From contig OX438743.1 in NCBI GenBank assembly GCA_949316235.1, positions 38,223,242-38,287,241 of the forward strand: a stretch of DNA of 64,000 nt, given 5' to 3'. Position 1 is the first letter of the stretch; every line of letters starts with the position of its first letter. Origin of the DNA: Oegoconia quadripuncta. Taxonomy: Eukaryota; Arthropoda; Insecta; Lepidoptera; Autostichidae. The position numbers and the translations under genes are program-made. Below the pieces are notes generated by a model. It was not told the origin of the DNA. It saw only the letters and a list, made by a program, of their open reading frames with translations, and made no database searches. This document shows, piece after piece, positions 22,272 through 33,839 of the stretch.

Positions 22272-22312
22272 GACGACCTGGTTGGTGTAGTGGTTAGAAA
22301 CCCTGATATTAT
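22272..22312 (+). mobile_element. SINE-A head fragment
   Basis: GACGACCTGGTTGGTGTAGT then GGTTAGAAACCCTGA. Only the A-box half remains. Confidence 0.55.
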
Positions 22313-22954
22313 TGTCATGCACATGCAATTGCCAAAGTTTGTCGGGTTAATTTTGTTAGACCCTTGTATAAGGTAAAATTAAATAAAAATAAAGATTTTA
22401 ACTGTAGAATAACAAACTCCTCAACAGTACATTTTGTTAAAATGAAAACATCACTGGTTAGGTAAATAGTTTACAAACTCACATTCGCAAACTATACAAA
22501 TGCTCCATATTGAATTGATGCATTTGTGGAACTTATTTCCGGGCCTGTCTGTCCGGGACGTCCGGGACTAGGTATTTGAGTTATTGCTCCTGATTCTATA
22601 CCGACATAGTGCAATTTATTCTCTAGCCGTTTATTAGACTGGCTGGATGCTGGCCCCCTTTCATATTATAATGCCTCTTTGTTAACCTGACCACATACTA
22701 GAAATAGCGGAGGTTTTTCCTCGTTTTATATATATCATTGTATCGAATGGACCAACTGGGTCAACAACCGTACACCATAATCTGAGAATTATCCCATACC
22801 CTATGTTAACCCACCCTATGCTATTGTTGTAATTTTATCAGAGAAGTTGTTTTCCAATCTCAAGAAAGGTTGGGTACTAATAGGTCTAAATGTGTGTTTG
22901 TAAATGGTGTTTATTACATTTAAGTATTTACAGAAACATTACGGCTTAGTGTAC

Positions 22955-23275
22955 AACCGCCTCCGTGGCTCAATGTAAACAACATTGGGTTTACGATTTG
23001 GAGGTCGCGGGTTCGATCCCCAGTGAGGTACATGTTTAAGTACTGGGTTTGGTTTGTTTGGTTAGGTAACCTATAAAGATCCCTTTTTTTTATGCACAAC
23101 TGGTTGGTACTTGACCTCAATCACACCTGATGTTAAGTGAAGATGAGGTCGAAGGTGGAAGCGTACTGACCGCGAAATCCCAACACATTTGGGGTACTGG
23201 CTATCTTATCTCTGACAACCGGAACACAATAATGCTATTAACATTGCTGCTTGGTGGTAGATTTAGATAAGTCTG
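22955..23275. mobile_element. SINE-B head facing an inverted SINE-B body
   Basis: 22955-23062 is a plus-strand head with B box. 23083-23275 is a minus-strand 3' half. The junction lies in TTTTTTTTATGCACAAC, the complement of the A-rich end. Confidence 0.75.
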
Positions 23276-23999
23276 CAAAACCTGACTAAAAATCGTTTAG
23301 TATAGTCGTTCAAACGTCAGGTATCCACGAAGCTTTCCCACATATTAACATACAACTATTTACGCAGACGATTTTAAATAAAACAGTAAATAATGAAAGA
23401 ACAAACCTTTTGCTTGTATTGGAACTTTGCCCGCCGGCTACCCTCGCTATAAGTAGGTATGCTTTCGCCAACTTTGTCCTGGGAAATAGTGCTAACCCGT
23501 TACAGGAAATCGTGACAATAATTAAATATTATAAAACCCTTTTATCTCCGGTATCTGAGGATTATATTAATTATAATCTCATTTCGAGTTGTATTATTCA
23601 ACACAAATCCAATTTCAATCTCGAAATTATGAATTTCAATTAATTTCGATAGATACAGAAATCGTCTAAAATTATTTCAATATTAATTTGCAACAGTATG
23701 AAGGTATCCGTTCGTTTACTTATTACTGTTTTCTCCCAACTCTTAATTTGGTTGGAGAAAAAAATCTACAATAGCCAATATTCCTGCCCAGGAAGGCGGT
23801 TGGGGATAAACCTCGCGTGAGATGCTGAATGCATATTCAAATCCCGAAAGTTACTAAGAATGGCCATGTAGACCATCAGGTAAGATTGAGCTCAAATGCT
23901 GAGTTTACCATAAAATATATTTTTTTATTGTTTTTTAACTAAAGCGAGGCCACTTTACGATCGGACTTCACATAATTTATAGTTGATAAGTATTTTAAA
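23276..23999. other. Stretch without recognised gene
   Basis: A 77-codon open frame at 23410-23643 shows no domain or splice context. I can support no gene. Confidence 0.35.
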
Positions 24000-24165
24000 C
24001 CCAAAAAATCCCGACAGAGAATTTTCTATTTTGTGGGCTCCATGTTGGATTGTTTACCATAAAATGTATCCTGGAGATCAAGATGAATCGAACGAGATAT
24101 CGCACATCACCGTTTAGGCTATAGAAGTAAGACGGGGATCGACATACATACATATAAAAACTAAA
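24000..24165 (+). repeat. Interspersed repeat family E, copy 1
   Basis: ATCCCGACAGAGAATTTTCT, then ACCATAAAATGTATCCTGGA, CACCGTTTAGGCTATAG and GACATACATACATA. It matches 24570-24757. No coding; class unknown. Confidence 0.55.
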
Positions 24166-24569
24166 AGTCACGCCACCGTGATGATTTGAATAGGACTCAC
24201 TCAACACAGCAAATCCAATGAACCCAAAATCTGTAACCCTTAAAGGTTACAAACATGCTCTATCATAAAATAAGTTGGATGATGTACCTACTCCGTAAGC
24301 CCACAAACACAACTTGCATCGGAATTGACGGTGAGATCCCAAACGACTATAAACCTTACTGTCATAGCTTAAGCTTAAAGACTTTAAAGTCCGTGATGAC
24401 TAGAAATTGCATACATTTCCCAAGTTTTCCATCAACAATTAAATAATTGGGTGAAAATCGACTACCTAAATGTTAACAAACTCAACACATACATAATGTG
24501 TCTATAAATGATTAATAAAATAAACTATTTAAGAACTATTTATTAAGTATTTAAAAAACAAGAGAATCC

Positions 24570-24757
24570 GACAGCACATTTTGTATTTTTTACCATACAA
24601 TGTATCTTAGAACACTCCAGGTATCAAGACGAATCTAACCATGCACTTCAAAATCGATCAAGCCGTTTAGGCTACAGGGTGCGCCAAAGGAATGGACATA
24701 CATACATACATACACTCGAAAACATTTCCCTTCTTTCTTAGGCAGTCGGGTAAAAAG
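24570..24757 (+). repeat. Interspersed repeat family E, copy 2
   Basis: AATCCGACAGCACATTTTGT, ACCATACAATGTATCTTAGA, AAGCCGTTTAGGCTACAGGG, a CATA run, and the end GGCAGTCGGGTAAAAAGAAG. The most complete copy here. The ends at 17566-17612 and 26895-26950 are related. Confidence 0.6.
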
Positions 24758-25002
24758 AAGGAGGATCTACTTCTACCAGTGTTACATCTTTACATGGATG
24801 GGAACGTTTCATAGAATAGCTATAAATTGAAATTAGAAAACCCCTGAAATATTATAATATCTTCGAAATATACCAAATAACTGTACTAAAAACTAAACAA
24901 CTTCGAAACGGGTTCACCGATTTTTATCAAACATGACTAACCTGTCTCTTCGTTTAGTGTTCCGGTTTAAAACCGCACTCAAATCGGACCGCGCGTTACT
25001 GA

Positions 25003-25085
25003 GATACCTCCTGACAAAGACTAGACACACACACAAAGCCCTTAAACAGATAACACCCGTCGTTTATCGTGGGGTGTTAAAACAG
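25003..25085 (+). mobile_element. LINE-X tail fragment
   Basis: The frame ALLRYLLTKTRHTHKALKQI, then TPVVYRGVLKQDT resembles the minus-strand tail at 30003-30330 and the sequence flanking the SINE palindrome at 12811-13735. Confidence 0.35.
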
Positions 25086-25309
25086 GACACCTGACAACAC
25101 TAGTCAGCGCTGTAAGCTATTCCCGCGCGTTCTCACGCCTGCTGACGCGAACGCCACAAATCTTTCCCGCTCGAATGGACCGCATCCGAACACTGTTTCG
25201 AATCACGAAACATCGTTTCCTTTTCGCCCCGATACGAAATTCGCTGAATTCCTTTACACATTTTTTGGAAAATTGAAAAATGTTGATATAATTTATTGCT
25301 GTAAGTATA

Positions 25310-25445
25310 TCAAAGTGGATTATAATACATAATAAATTAAATGCGAAAGTCTGTCTGTCTGTTCGGATTTCACACGTAAACTGCTGAACCGATCTTATTG
25401 AAACTAGGCAGAAGGTAGCCTGGGACCTCAAATAGAACATAGGCT
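25310..25445 (+). mobile_element. Helitron-like 5' part
   Basis: TTAAATGCGAAAGTCTGTCT, then CTGCTGAACCGATCTTATTG and ACATAGGCTACTTTTA, as in common lepidopteran Helitron-like repeats. The 3' CTAG end is not seen nearby. Confidence 0.5.
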
Positions 25446-25779
25446 ACTTTTAAACCAACTACCAAAACGGAAGAGCCGAGGATGGAAGAACCAACTACGA
25501 AAAAGGTTCGGGTCCGCCAACGGTTAAGTTATCAGACAATAATTTTAATCCACCAAAGGAAATGGCGAAAACAGGAGGCGTAGAGTGGAAATTAGTCGAA
25601 CGCTAAGCAGACACACGTCTTCATGTCAACCCTGAACAAAGAATTCACCAGCTACCAGCAACCACCAGTACGGACGATACGGTAAAACGATTCTGACTCT
25701 CATCGGCCCGCTAGACCTGTTCTTCCAGAGTCACGAGGAAGTGATCTTTCTTTTAATATTCAATCAAATACACTATTGC

Positions 25780-25930
25780 TCAGCAAAAACTACATAGCAA
25801 CCAATTTTTTTGTGAGCCATTTGAGTAGCAATGTCAGTAGTCGAACATTGCCATTTGAACAAGCAATAGCTTTATTTTAGGTGTACCGTGTGTACTTACA
25901 AAATAAAGCATTTTGACTTTGGCTTTAATT
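25780..25930 (+). mobile_element. Jockey-like LINE 3' tail
   Basis: CCATTTGAACAAGCAATAGC, then GTACCGTGTGTACTTACAAA and ATAAAGCATTTTGACTTTGG matches the 3' UTR of the LINE at 60733-61530. Confidence 0.65.
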
Positions 25931-26429
25931 ATCGTACCTGCTGTCCACACCTACTTTAGTTCTATTGCTTAGTAGGATATATAGTACTAACCTATTGGGC
26001 CAACGATTTAGAAAAAATCAGGATCCCATCAACATAACAAAATGGCTGCGATTCCTGAATAAGTTTTGTTTTATGAACTAAAATCGTACGAATTTCTAAA
26101 GGCTCTACTGAAATGAGCAAATAGGAATCCTATTTTAGAAAATACCAACGTAGTCCTGGAAGTAATGAACAAAGTCAGGAGCTAAAAAGTCCACTATCAC
26201 ATGGATTGCAATTTTCTGTGCGAACTAAAAAACTGAATAGAGCGAGCGTCCATGCATTCTAATTGCATAGCCAATGCATATAAACAAACTGAATCGGAAA
26301 GGCATCGGAATCGAAGGAGGTTTCTACATTTTGAATTATTTTTAAACCATTGGATAAAGTTTTGCTTACTCAGTCATAAATTTGTTAATATAGGTAATTA
26401 AATCATTCTGAAAGTAAGTCAAGCGAATT

Positions 26430-26770
26430 ACTAATACCTACTAGAGGTTGCGTTATACCGGTCTGCTGCTCTCAGGCTCCAGAGACGCTCTTGACGTAGT
26501 TCGTCGCACCATTAGCATACCTGTGTGGCGACGCCCGTTCTTAATTTCTTCCTAACGGCTATCAGTTCTCCTCAGGGCTATGTGAACGAATCTTGTCCAT
26601 TATCATCACCCCATTTCTGACCCTATCCATTACAGAAACTCCGAGTATGGCTCTTACCTCTGTCCATAGAGCGACTTTGAACTTATGAACTGACCTACTT
26701 CACTGCTAATATGTCTATCCAAGTTTCAGCTCCATTGCATTTGCCTAACGCTGCGCAAAGCCTAGGTACC
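26430..26770 (-). mobile_element. Degraded RTE-like LINE fragment
   Basis: In reverse complement broken frames suggest W(T/D)EVRAILGVSVMDRVRNG-like sequence, as in RTE-type RT C-termini. Only a faint match. Confidence 0.3.
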
Positions 26771-26814
26771 TACACTTTATAAAACAACTTAGCATGAACA
26801 GCTTAAAAAAGTCC

Positions 26815-26950
26815 ACTAACTGTACATAAGCCTCTGATAGACTGGACGAATCTAGCCACACCATGCACTTTGAAATCGGTCAAACCGTTTAGCCTACATG
26901 CACACAAACACTCGAAAAACATTACCCTCCTTCCTTGGGCAGACGGGTAA
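26815..26950 (+). repeat. Interspersed repeat family E, partial copy
   Basis: GCACTTTGAAATCGGTCAAA, CCGTTTAGCCTACATG and CACTCGAAAAACATTACCCT followed by GGGCAGACGGGTAATA. Confidence 0.5.
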
Positions 26951-28583
26951 TAAAGGCTTAGAAGAATCTAACAAACTGTCTTATTTGAATCAAATGGAAG
27001 CTCGCCAATCAAATTACCGGCTACTAGTCTCAGTTCGTAGTTTCCATCGAAACCAATTTGGTCGGTTCGGCAAGTTTTTAATGTACCTTAACTTTTTAAC
27101 TTTTATCAAGAGCCTGAGCGAAACTTTGGATCGTACGATAAACTCATTGGTTCGTGAACTAGGTCTTTGGCTGAAGTTGAGGAATACAGCTACCTAAGAT
27201 ACGCTGCGGAGAAACTACCTATTTAAAAATTACAGCCAGAACCTAAACATAAAATTTAATTCAAAGTTGGCTTATAATAAAGAGAACAGCGTCTCGAGGA
27301 TAGATGTTGCGTGTTTTTACTTCAAAGGAAAAAGGAAGCCTTATGGGATTACTTTGTTGTCCGTCTGTCAAGAGTCTTTCTCAGGAACACATGGAGGTAT
27401 TATTTTATTGCATGGGTACACTTACATCATATATGTCGCAGGTAGCGATAAATTAGCGACGGAATTTATAATTGGGACGGTCATAATGACTACCATTATA
27501 CGCAGTTTGCTACAGGAAGTGAACCAGGTGGCGCTGGTATCGCCGAAAATGCCGCAGTGACTTTTACAATAATGTTAGGTCTATACCAGAGTCACATGGA
27601 GACGGAGCACCGCTTAGTATATCATTGAGCGTGAAAGACTTTGATTATGTATTATCACCAAAGTTTGAAAGAATGCGGTGAGTCGTTACTTAATAAGATG
27701 TTGGTCATGGAATTTAAGCAGGGGGGATTGTAGACTGTATCCCATAGATTGCATGCGAGGACCAAGTTTAAATGGCATGAGGGGCGTGCAATTATTTATC
27801 CTTCACCGGTAAGTATCTCAGGTCCCATGATCAAAAGTGAATCTTATATATAAATTATGGGTGGGTAAGAGGTCTGTAATTGCCACCTTAAAGATATAAG
27901 TTAATCGGGCCTGTGGTCCATCAGTAGCAGACCATTACCTCGTTCCATTAAATTATTTTGTCATTCTGATATCTATTCGCCAATAGCGTAATATAATGTT
28001 GCAATTACCCGAGCCACCCTATACCACGAGAAGCTGGCACCGTCCCAGTCGCTAGCAACTCCTGCGTTTCCCCGACAAACATATTGTGGCTTACTGTAAT
28101 CTCAATAAACAGTTTGCACCTAGGTATTGGATTTATATTATCAGCTTCTAATTTTAATGACCATCTAAAATTATATTAGGTCTAACGGACCCTTGGAACT
28201 GTCAAAAAATAGAGAAATCGAAACTCCCTTTAAGTTCGATTCCGTACAAAAAACCTCGAAAAACCCTTAGCGGGGCGTCTTAGCACGCAAAAAGACTCAG
28301 TAGCAAAACCAAATTGCCTAATATTAAAGTATGAAAGGCAATTTGTCTGAATAACATAATTAAAGCTTACGGCGGCGTCTAAAAAGCAATTTGCCAAAGT
28401 AGGAATATGCCTAAAGTCAGATTACCTAAGCATTTAACGTTTAAAAAGCAATTTGTTTTAGAAAGAATTGAGACTAATTAAGGTTTTTTTATGACGTACT
28501 GGATCCTGGTTGGAGAACGATATGATCGAAGATGTAGCACGCGATCTAGGCCACTTACTATCAGTCTAAAAATTATCTTATAA
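26951..28583. other. Stretch without recognised gene
   Basis: Two open frames of nearly 100 codons (26898-27197, 27267-27560) have no recognisable domain. A weak local reiteration of AAAAAGCAATTTG occurs near 28330-28460. Confidence 0.35.
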
Positions 28584-28734
28584 TGGTGTCGATTCGGGTG
28601 TACACCAACTAAACTAAACTAAAACAGTTTTGGAGTGGTGCCGTCGCATCGTACTATTCCAGGGAGAAAGAGACAGTACTACTTTAAAATTGATTTCAGT
28701 TTAATTTAGTTGGTGTACATCCGAATCGACACCA
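28584..28734. mobile_element. MITE-3, complete (151 bp)
   Basis: It begins TGGTGTCGATTCGGGTGTAC, ACCAACTAAAC and ends with the near-perfect inverse, TTGGTGTACATCCGAATCGA, CACCA. Almost the whole element can fold back on itself. A second, one-ended copy is at 17741-17870. Confidence 0.85.
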
Positions 28735-28744
28735 TTATGTCCTT

Positions 28745-28895
28745 TATCATAACGAAGCACTCATGGTGCCCTCGCATTCGCTATTCATTTTCGCTTAGCG
28801 AAGTTAAGCAATGTCTGCCGCGGTCAGTCCTTGGATGGGTGACCACTTGTGGCATTGTAATAGAGTGCTTCCGTGCTTTGCAGGGCATGTTAAAT
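28745..28895 (+). mobile_element. 5S rRNA-derived SINE, least damaged copy
   Basis: CTTAGCGAAGTTAAGCAATG, then CCGCGGTCAGTCCTTGGATG, GGTGACCACTTGTGGCATTG and TGCTTCCGTGCTTTGCAGGG. The centre closely resembles the 5S rRNA A-box to C-box region. Confidence 0.75.
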
Positions 28896-29157
28896 AGACA
28901 GTCTCGGATGTTTTCAGTTAAAGGCTATACTAGTACTTACTAACGATTATCTGACGATTCGATGATAATAGGAAATAGAGTTGGCAAGTGATTGACTATA
29001 GATGAACCAGTGAACGGGGCATTACGATGAAACGAAGCCACGGTTAGTTCAGTGGGGACGCAGCGAAAAAAATAACACCGGACGTCAGTGGGGGTGTTAT
29101 GAATGAAAGAATTGTAAATGCATTCATTCCACATATCCACATGCATTTGCATTAGTT

Positions 29158-29450
29158 TATTTTTTTCAAACCCATCATCGAGTACAACGTTGTGTCATTT
29201 GACGGTCGCGTTTATAGCCTATATTCCACATGATTACATCATTAAATGTAATAAGTTAAAAAAACTTGCAGAAAATATGACTACCAAATAAATTTCGGCA
29301 TGATAAGAACCCTACGAATCCCGCCAGTCGCATAACAATCTCCGCCTATCAACTATTGAAAAAAAAATTAAACCGTCAATGCCAATAACTTCTATTTCAC
29401 TTACCTAATATACCCTATTTATTCCTTAGAGTAAAAAAGTCATCCGGTAT
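29158..29450. mobile_element. MITE-2 copy 2, 5'-truncated
   Basis: It shares GACGGTCGCGTTTATAGCCT, ACGAATCCCGCCAGTCGCAT and the end AATAACTTCTATTTCACTTA, CCTAATATA, with AAAAAAGTCATCCGG beyond, as at 36870-36893. Confidence 0.65.
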
Positions 29451-30002
29451 ACATATGTTACAAAACCCTATACAGGTTTATCCAAACACTTGTACCTTTG
29501 TCTTCATCGGACACTCATGCATGACCTAGTGATTTCTACTGTCTAGCTTAGTAATTTATCACCTTGCACAAAGAGAGCTAACTGTATCACTTACAAGTGA
29601 AGGAACAAAATAAGCTAAAAGAATAATGTGGCCGCATTCGTGTGTGTGGATCCGTGCTGTATTTTCTACACACCGCAGACCAGCATGTGTGACCGCGACT
29701 TCTCTATCAAGGCATACGTACAAGAAGAGCTGCGTTCACATCAAGAGGTAACTAAGGAAGAGATAATCAATTTAAAAACTAACATAGCCTTTACTCTTAT
29801 TTATTGAAAGTTGACCCGCGAGCTCGAGCCAGTTATGCTACGTTAGCGAAAACTCCACCGGTTTATTTTAAACTCACTTTAAGAACAGTTCAACAGTTGA
29901 AGTTAACTTTGTGTCCGAGGTGGAAATTTAAATTGAATAAATAAATAAATACTATACAGAACTGTAATAATTTTAAAGAAACATTTCTGCTAAGTGTTTG
30001 TT

Positions 30003-30520
30003 GTAGAATAGAATAGAAATCTTTATTGTTTTAAATGTGGTGGATACAGGTCGTGTTTCTATTTCTAAATAATTTGTAGAGTTCGCTTACTTTCGAATTA
30101 CACGCTTTTTTAACTCCTGACGAAAATCGACGAGTGTCATGTGTTTGACGGCATTGTGTAAGTGTGTGTGTGTGTCCAGTCTTTTGTCCCTAACAGACAT
30201 TCCGATTGGGCTGGCGCCGACCACCCAACCACGACCAAAACGGAACACGTGTAAGGTGGTCGGTCCATAATGATTATTAATATTGGTTTGATGTGATCGG
30301 CTCGCCGGCGCATCCGACAATGGGCAACTGATTGTTGGATTGCCGACCGTCGGAACGTCTGTAACAATGTCGTGATGGTTGCCACATCGGAACGTCTAAC
30401 TGCACTTTTTGTCCAAATGCATTTCAAAAATGCGTGGTCCCATTTCAATTTCATGATTAGGGTGAAAAGGCATTTAGTGGAATTGCTTGCTTCATCTTCG
30501 CCTACATCATCACTATCCAC
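30003..30520 (-). mobile_element. LINE-X 3' end (minus strand)
   Basis: On the minus strand a tail with THTHLHNAVKHMTLVDFRQE, LKKRVIRK and a stop is followed by AATAAAG and an ATTCT-type microsatellite (about 30007-30035). A terminal AATAAA plus simple-repeat end is typical of non-LTR elements. Upstream frames are open but not recognised. Confidence 0.45.
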
Positions 30521-30727
30521 CAGGTGAAATTGTAGTCAATTGCGTACTAGGGTTAATCTTCTAAGGCAGTGTTTCCCAATTAGTGGTACGTGTACCCTCA
30601 GGGATACGTATAGGTTGAATCAAGGAGTGCGCGCAGCAATCTCTTACCTAAAATATTAAATTAGAAAAAAGCAATTATGCAAACAACAATTCCTAAATAT
30701 ATTTTTTTAACGATGAGTATAGGTAAA

Positions 30728-31052
30728 TCAACCGCCTCCGTGGCTCAATGTAAACAACATTGAGTTTACGATTCGGAAGTACATTTTTAAGTACTCGGTT
30801 TCGTTGGTTAGTGGTAGGGCATTTTAAATGTCCGCCTGGCTAGCTACCACCATCTTATCTAAATCTGCCGCCAAGCAGCAATGTTAATAGCATTGTTGTG
30901 TTCCGGTTGTCAGAGTTATGATAGCCAGTCCCCCAAATGTGTTGGGGTTTCCGGGGCAGTACGCTTCCACCTACCACCTTCATCTTCACTTAACATCAGG
31001 TGTGATTGAGATTAAGTACGAACCCGACGTGCATCGTTCATGCAAGGCATAA
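30728..31052 (+). mobile_element. SINE-B lacking its B box
   Basis: The head jumps from TTTACGATTCGGA to AGTACATTTTTAAGTACTCG, deleting the segment with the Pol III B box. The body and 3' end are complete. This copy should be unable to drive its own Pol III transcription. Confidence 0.8.
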
Positions 31053-31660
31053 AAAAAATCAACGTAGTAAAAAAATCAAGTAAAGTGTAAAATTTTCATT
31101 TTTTATCGTTCCTGCAATAAGGAGTACGCGAGTTTGACGTCTTTCTTGGAGTAATACGTAGAACAAACTAATTGGGAAACGCTATTCCAAGGGATATTTC
31201 TTGAAGCTAAAACGGCTCTAATAGACGTCTACCCCATCTCACTTCCCATCTTGCTTCACAAGTTTCTAGACCATACCTAGGTCAGCTGTTAATACCTTGG
31301 GTATAGGCCTCTTTTCCATTACGCCAAAACTCATAGAAATTAATACCTTGAATAAATGTTTTCGCTCAAGGAATAGCTCATGAAAAGAAATCGAGCTTTT
31401 CTCGTCTTACTTATACCAATTGGGTGTCAATGATTAAGAATGAATACACATCCTTTGTGTACTACATACAATACAGGATCTTCGCCGTAACGAAACCTTT
31501 TTTGTCCATTGTCCATAGACAATGGGCGACCTATGTGGACTAAAATAGATATATGTTATTAGCTTTTGGTTACAACTCCGCCGTCCGCCCACATTTGATA
31601 TATAATAAATAGAAGTTAGGGTACCTACCCCTTATTTAGAAATTGCAAAGAAAGCTGTTT
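31053..31660. other. Stretch without recognised gene
   Basis: I can support nothing here. Confidence 0.35.
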
Positions 31661-31661
31661 T

Positions 31662-31897
31662 GACGAACGATTGGTGTAGTGGATAGTGCCGCTGTCAGCG
31701 AAACCAACGGTTGCGGGTTCGAATCCCGCGAGGGGTAAATGTTTGTACGATGAATACGAACATTTATTCCCGAGTCATGGATGTTTATATAAATATTTAT
31801 GTATGTTTATCCGTTACCTAGTATCCATAGTACAAGCTTTGCTTAGTTTGGGACTAGACGATTGGTGTAAGTGCCCCAAATATTTATTTATTTTATT
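31662..31897 (+). mobile_element. SINE-A', full length
   Basis: GACGAACGATTGGTGTAGTG head, GGTTCGAATCCCGCGAGGGG B box, GGATGTTTATATAAATATTT body, and a TATTTATTT tail. Confidence 0.85.
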
Positions 31898-32033
31898 TTG
31901 TTCTATGGATAAAACCATTGAATTATAAATCGTGATGATTGGCAAAGCTAGTGACATTTTAAAATTACTAATTAATTATACTTCGCTGGACACATTCAAC
32001 CCTCAATTGAAACCACTTGATCATAGAAGTGAA

Positions 32034-32545
32034 GACCATCCCATACCTCTACCATTCCTCGGTAAGGTTTCCACCTTTGGGATTAGGCCCAATTTATTTG
32101 TGTTCGGCGCAGTACCCACGTCTTTTCTTCCAATCTCCTCTGTCAGCCATTACGTCATCAATCACGCCCTTTTTTATATCACCCCTCACACACTCCATCC
32201 ATCTTTTCCGTGGTCTTCCTCTTCCTTTCAAACCTTCGACATCCATATTCATCACTCTTAGTAACATGCGTTTCATTCCTCCTCATAACATGTCCATACC
32301 AAGCCAAACGGATTCCTTTCAACTTTTCTGTCACGGATGCCACTTTTAAACCCCTCTTACATACTCATTCCTTATTTTATCCATTCTCGTCATTCCACTC
32401 ATCCATGTCAGTATTCTTATCTCCGCTGCAAGCAATTTTCTTTCATCCGTCTTCTTCATGGCCCAACACTCCACAGACATTATCACGGTATTATCACTTC
32501 TTCTTCTTATTTTTGAGGATGGCATTGTCGAGGGACATTACTGCC
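32034..32545 (-). mobile_element. RTE-like LINE fragment (RT C-terminal region)
   Basis: The minus strand encodes MKRMLLRVMNMDVEGLKGRG, RPRKRWMECVRGDIKKGVID and on to a stop near 32094, preceded by sequence matching 6100-6470. The GRPRKRW motif is typical of the C-terminus of RTE-like endonuclease-reverse transcriptases. The large plus-strand frames here are shadows. Confidence 0.75.
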
Positions 32546-32593
32546 AGTTTCGAGTGAAAATTTTTATTTATCTTATTTCTTCAGTTTATAGGT

Positions 32594-32889
32594 CAGTCTC
32601 AATCAAAACAAGTAATTCGTCGTATACAGAGTCTAGTCACGGTCAAGTCATTCTTCAGTAAAGTGGCAGAATGCTTTACAAAAGATTTTGGCGGCTTCTT
32701 GTGGGAACCCGAAAGCTCCGTTACGCACTTTAATTTACACTTCCCTTCACCTGTACACCAACACTAACGTTTGCTGCACAATATTCTGCCATTATTAAGC
32801 TTCAAAAGTTAGAATGCACAAATTTTAAGACTTATAAAGAAAAATGCTACTTCACTCGCCGAGTTCCCGCCAAAAAGCCGTATTATCAC
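32594..32889 (-). mobile_element. Part of the 10452-11632 TIR element, inverted
   Basis: Read in reverse it matches 11080-11390 almost throughout (for example GGCGGGAACTCGGCGAGTGA and GTGCGTAACGGAGCTTTCGG). Neither TIR is retained here. Confidence 0.75.
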
Positions 32890-33246
32890 TGTTAAAATTA
32901 AAGTGAAGGTGAATGTTACCACGCGACCAAGTTAAGAATTTGAATGTCGAATACCACACCAGTTAGTACCCGCATTCTATTAATTTCTACCTTTAAGTTC
33001 TTGATTCCCAATGAGACCAATTCACAAGGTGAACTGGCAACAGGGGGTGCCAGCGGGTTTTCAAAGGTTAATGGAACAGTTACATTAACGGTTTCAAGGA
33101 CACTTCATTTTTAAAGTGGTCAACCATCTTTCGTTACAATGGTGAGACCACTCGTAGTTTGTCAAAATCCACTGTCATGATGATGTAAATATCTCAATAG
33201 TTAGTACCTCCGGTTACTATATTAACACAATATGAATTACAAGTTG

Positions 33247-33250
33247 TTAG
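33247..33250. repeat. Target site duplication, left
   Basis: TTAG directly before the left LTR; the same four bases follow the right LTR at 46702-46705. Confidence 0.75.
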
Positions 33251-33839
33251 TATAAAAGGAGGGGTCTGTCGTAAGATAAAAAAAACGTGATATAATTAAC
33301 ATATTCGTTTTATTGGCCCAATACTTAAGTTTCTAGCCAGTTACAAACACACACCATAACACCATAATTAAATCAGTTCAAATTATAAGAAACAATGTAC
33401 AACCTTATTCCTCGCTGATCCTTCACTGCACTTATATAATATCCACTTTAACCACCTTCACTAACGAGACTTCGACACTGAATGCCTCGTGCGCCGCTCA
33501 AGACCGAATGCATGTCCAGCGGCCCCCTCTATCAACCCACCACGTGACAAACATCGCATGTTCGACTAACAAAACAACAACTTATTATTGCAAGTTATAA
33601 TTATAAATTATTAAACAATATTTTAAACATTATTATAAATACCAAATATATTCATATAAATTTTAATTGGGATCTTACGATAATCAGACGGAAATTTAAA
33701 GCGCCCTCTGTCGAACCAACCTCGTTATGGATGTGTTGTGTTCGAAAGAGGGACTTTTTATACGAGTAGTTAAATTTATTAAATTAAAATTAATTAAAAT
33801 TAGCACCAATTCGCCTTTAAATTAATATATACCCTAATA
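33251..33839 (-). repeat. 3' LTR (589 bp)
   Basis: In element orientation it begins TATTAGGGTA and ends CCTTTTATA, so it lacks the usual TG/CA termini. A TATAAAAA box lies at about 33762-33755 and an AATAAA signal at 33314-33309, which places U3, R and U5 in a reasonable order. Confidence 0.95.

Noticed and set aside
25481..25740. Possible decayed gene with RNase-like wording in several frames
   Set aside because: Frames are short and inconsistent and I could not name any protein family.
26898..27560. Two open frames of nearly 100 codons
   Set aside because: No recognisable motif. The first overlaps repeat family E. They look like chance open frames.
28795..28865. 5S rRNA gene
   Set aside because: Only the internal-control half resembles 5S rRNA. 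The 5' and 3' stems are missing and three diverged copies lie in repeat context.
30137..30520. 127-codon minus-strand frame as a host gene
   Set aside because: Its end overlaps a LINE-X tail with AATAAA and a microsatellite, and the rest has no domain or splice context.
32017..32557. Overlapping plus-strand frames of about 110 codons
   Set aside because: They are shadows of the minus-strand LINE RT fragment, which has recognisable protein motifs.
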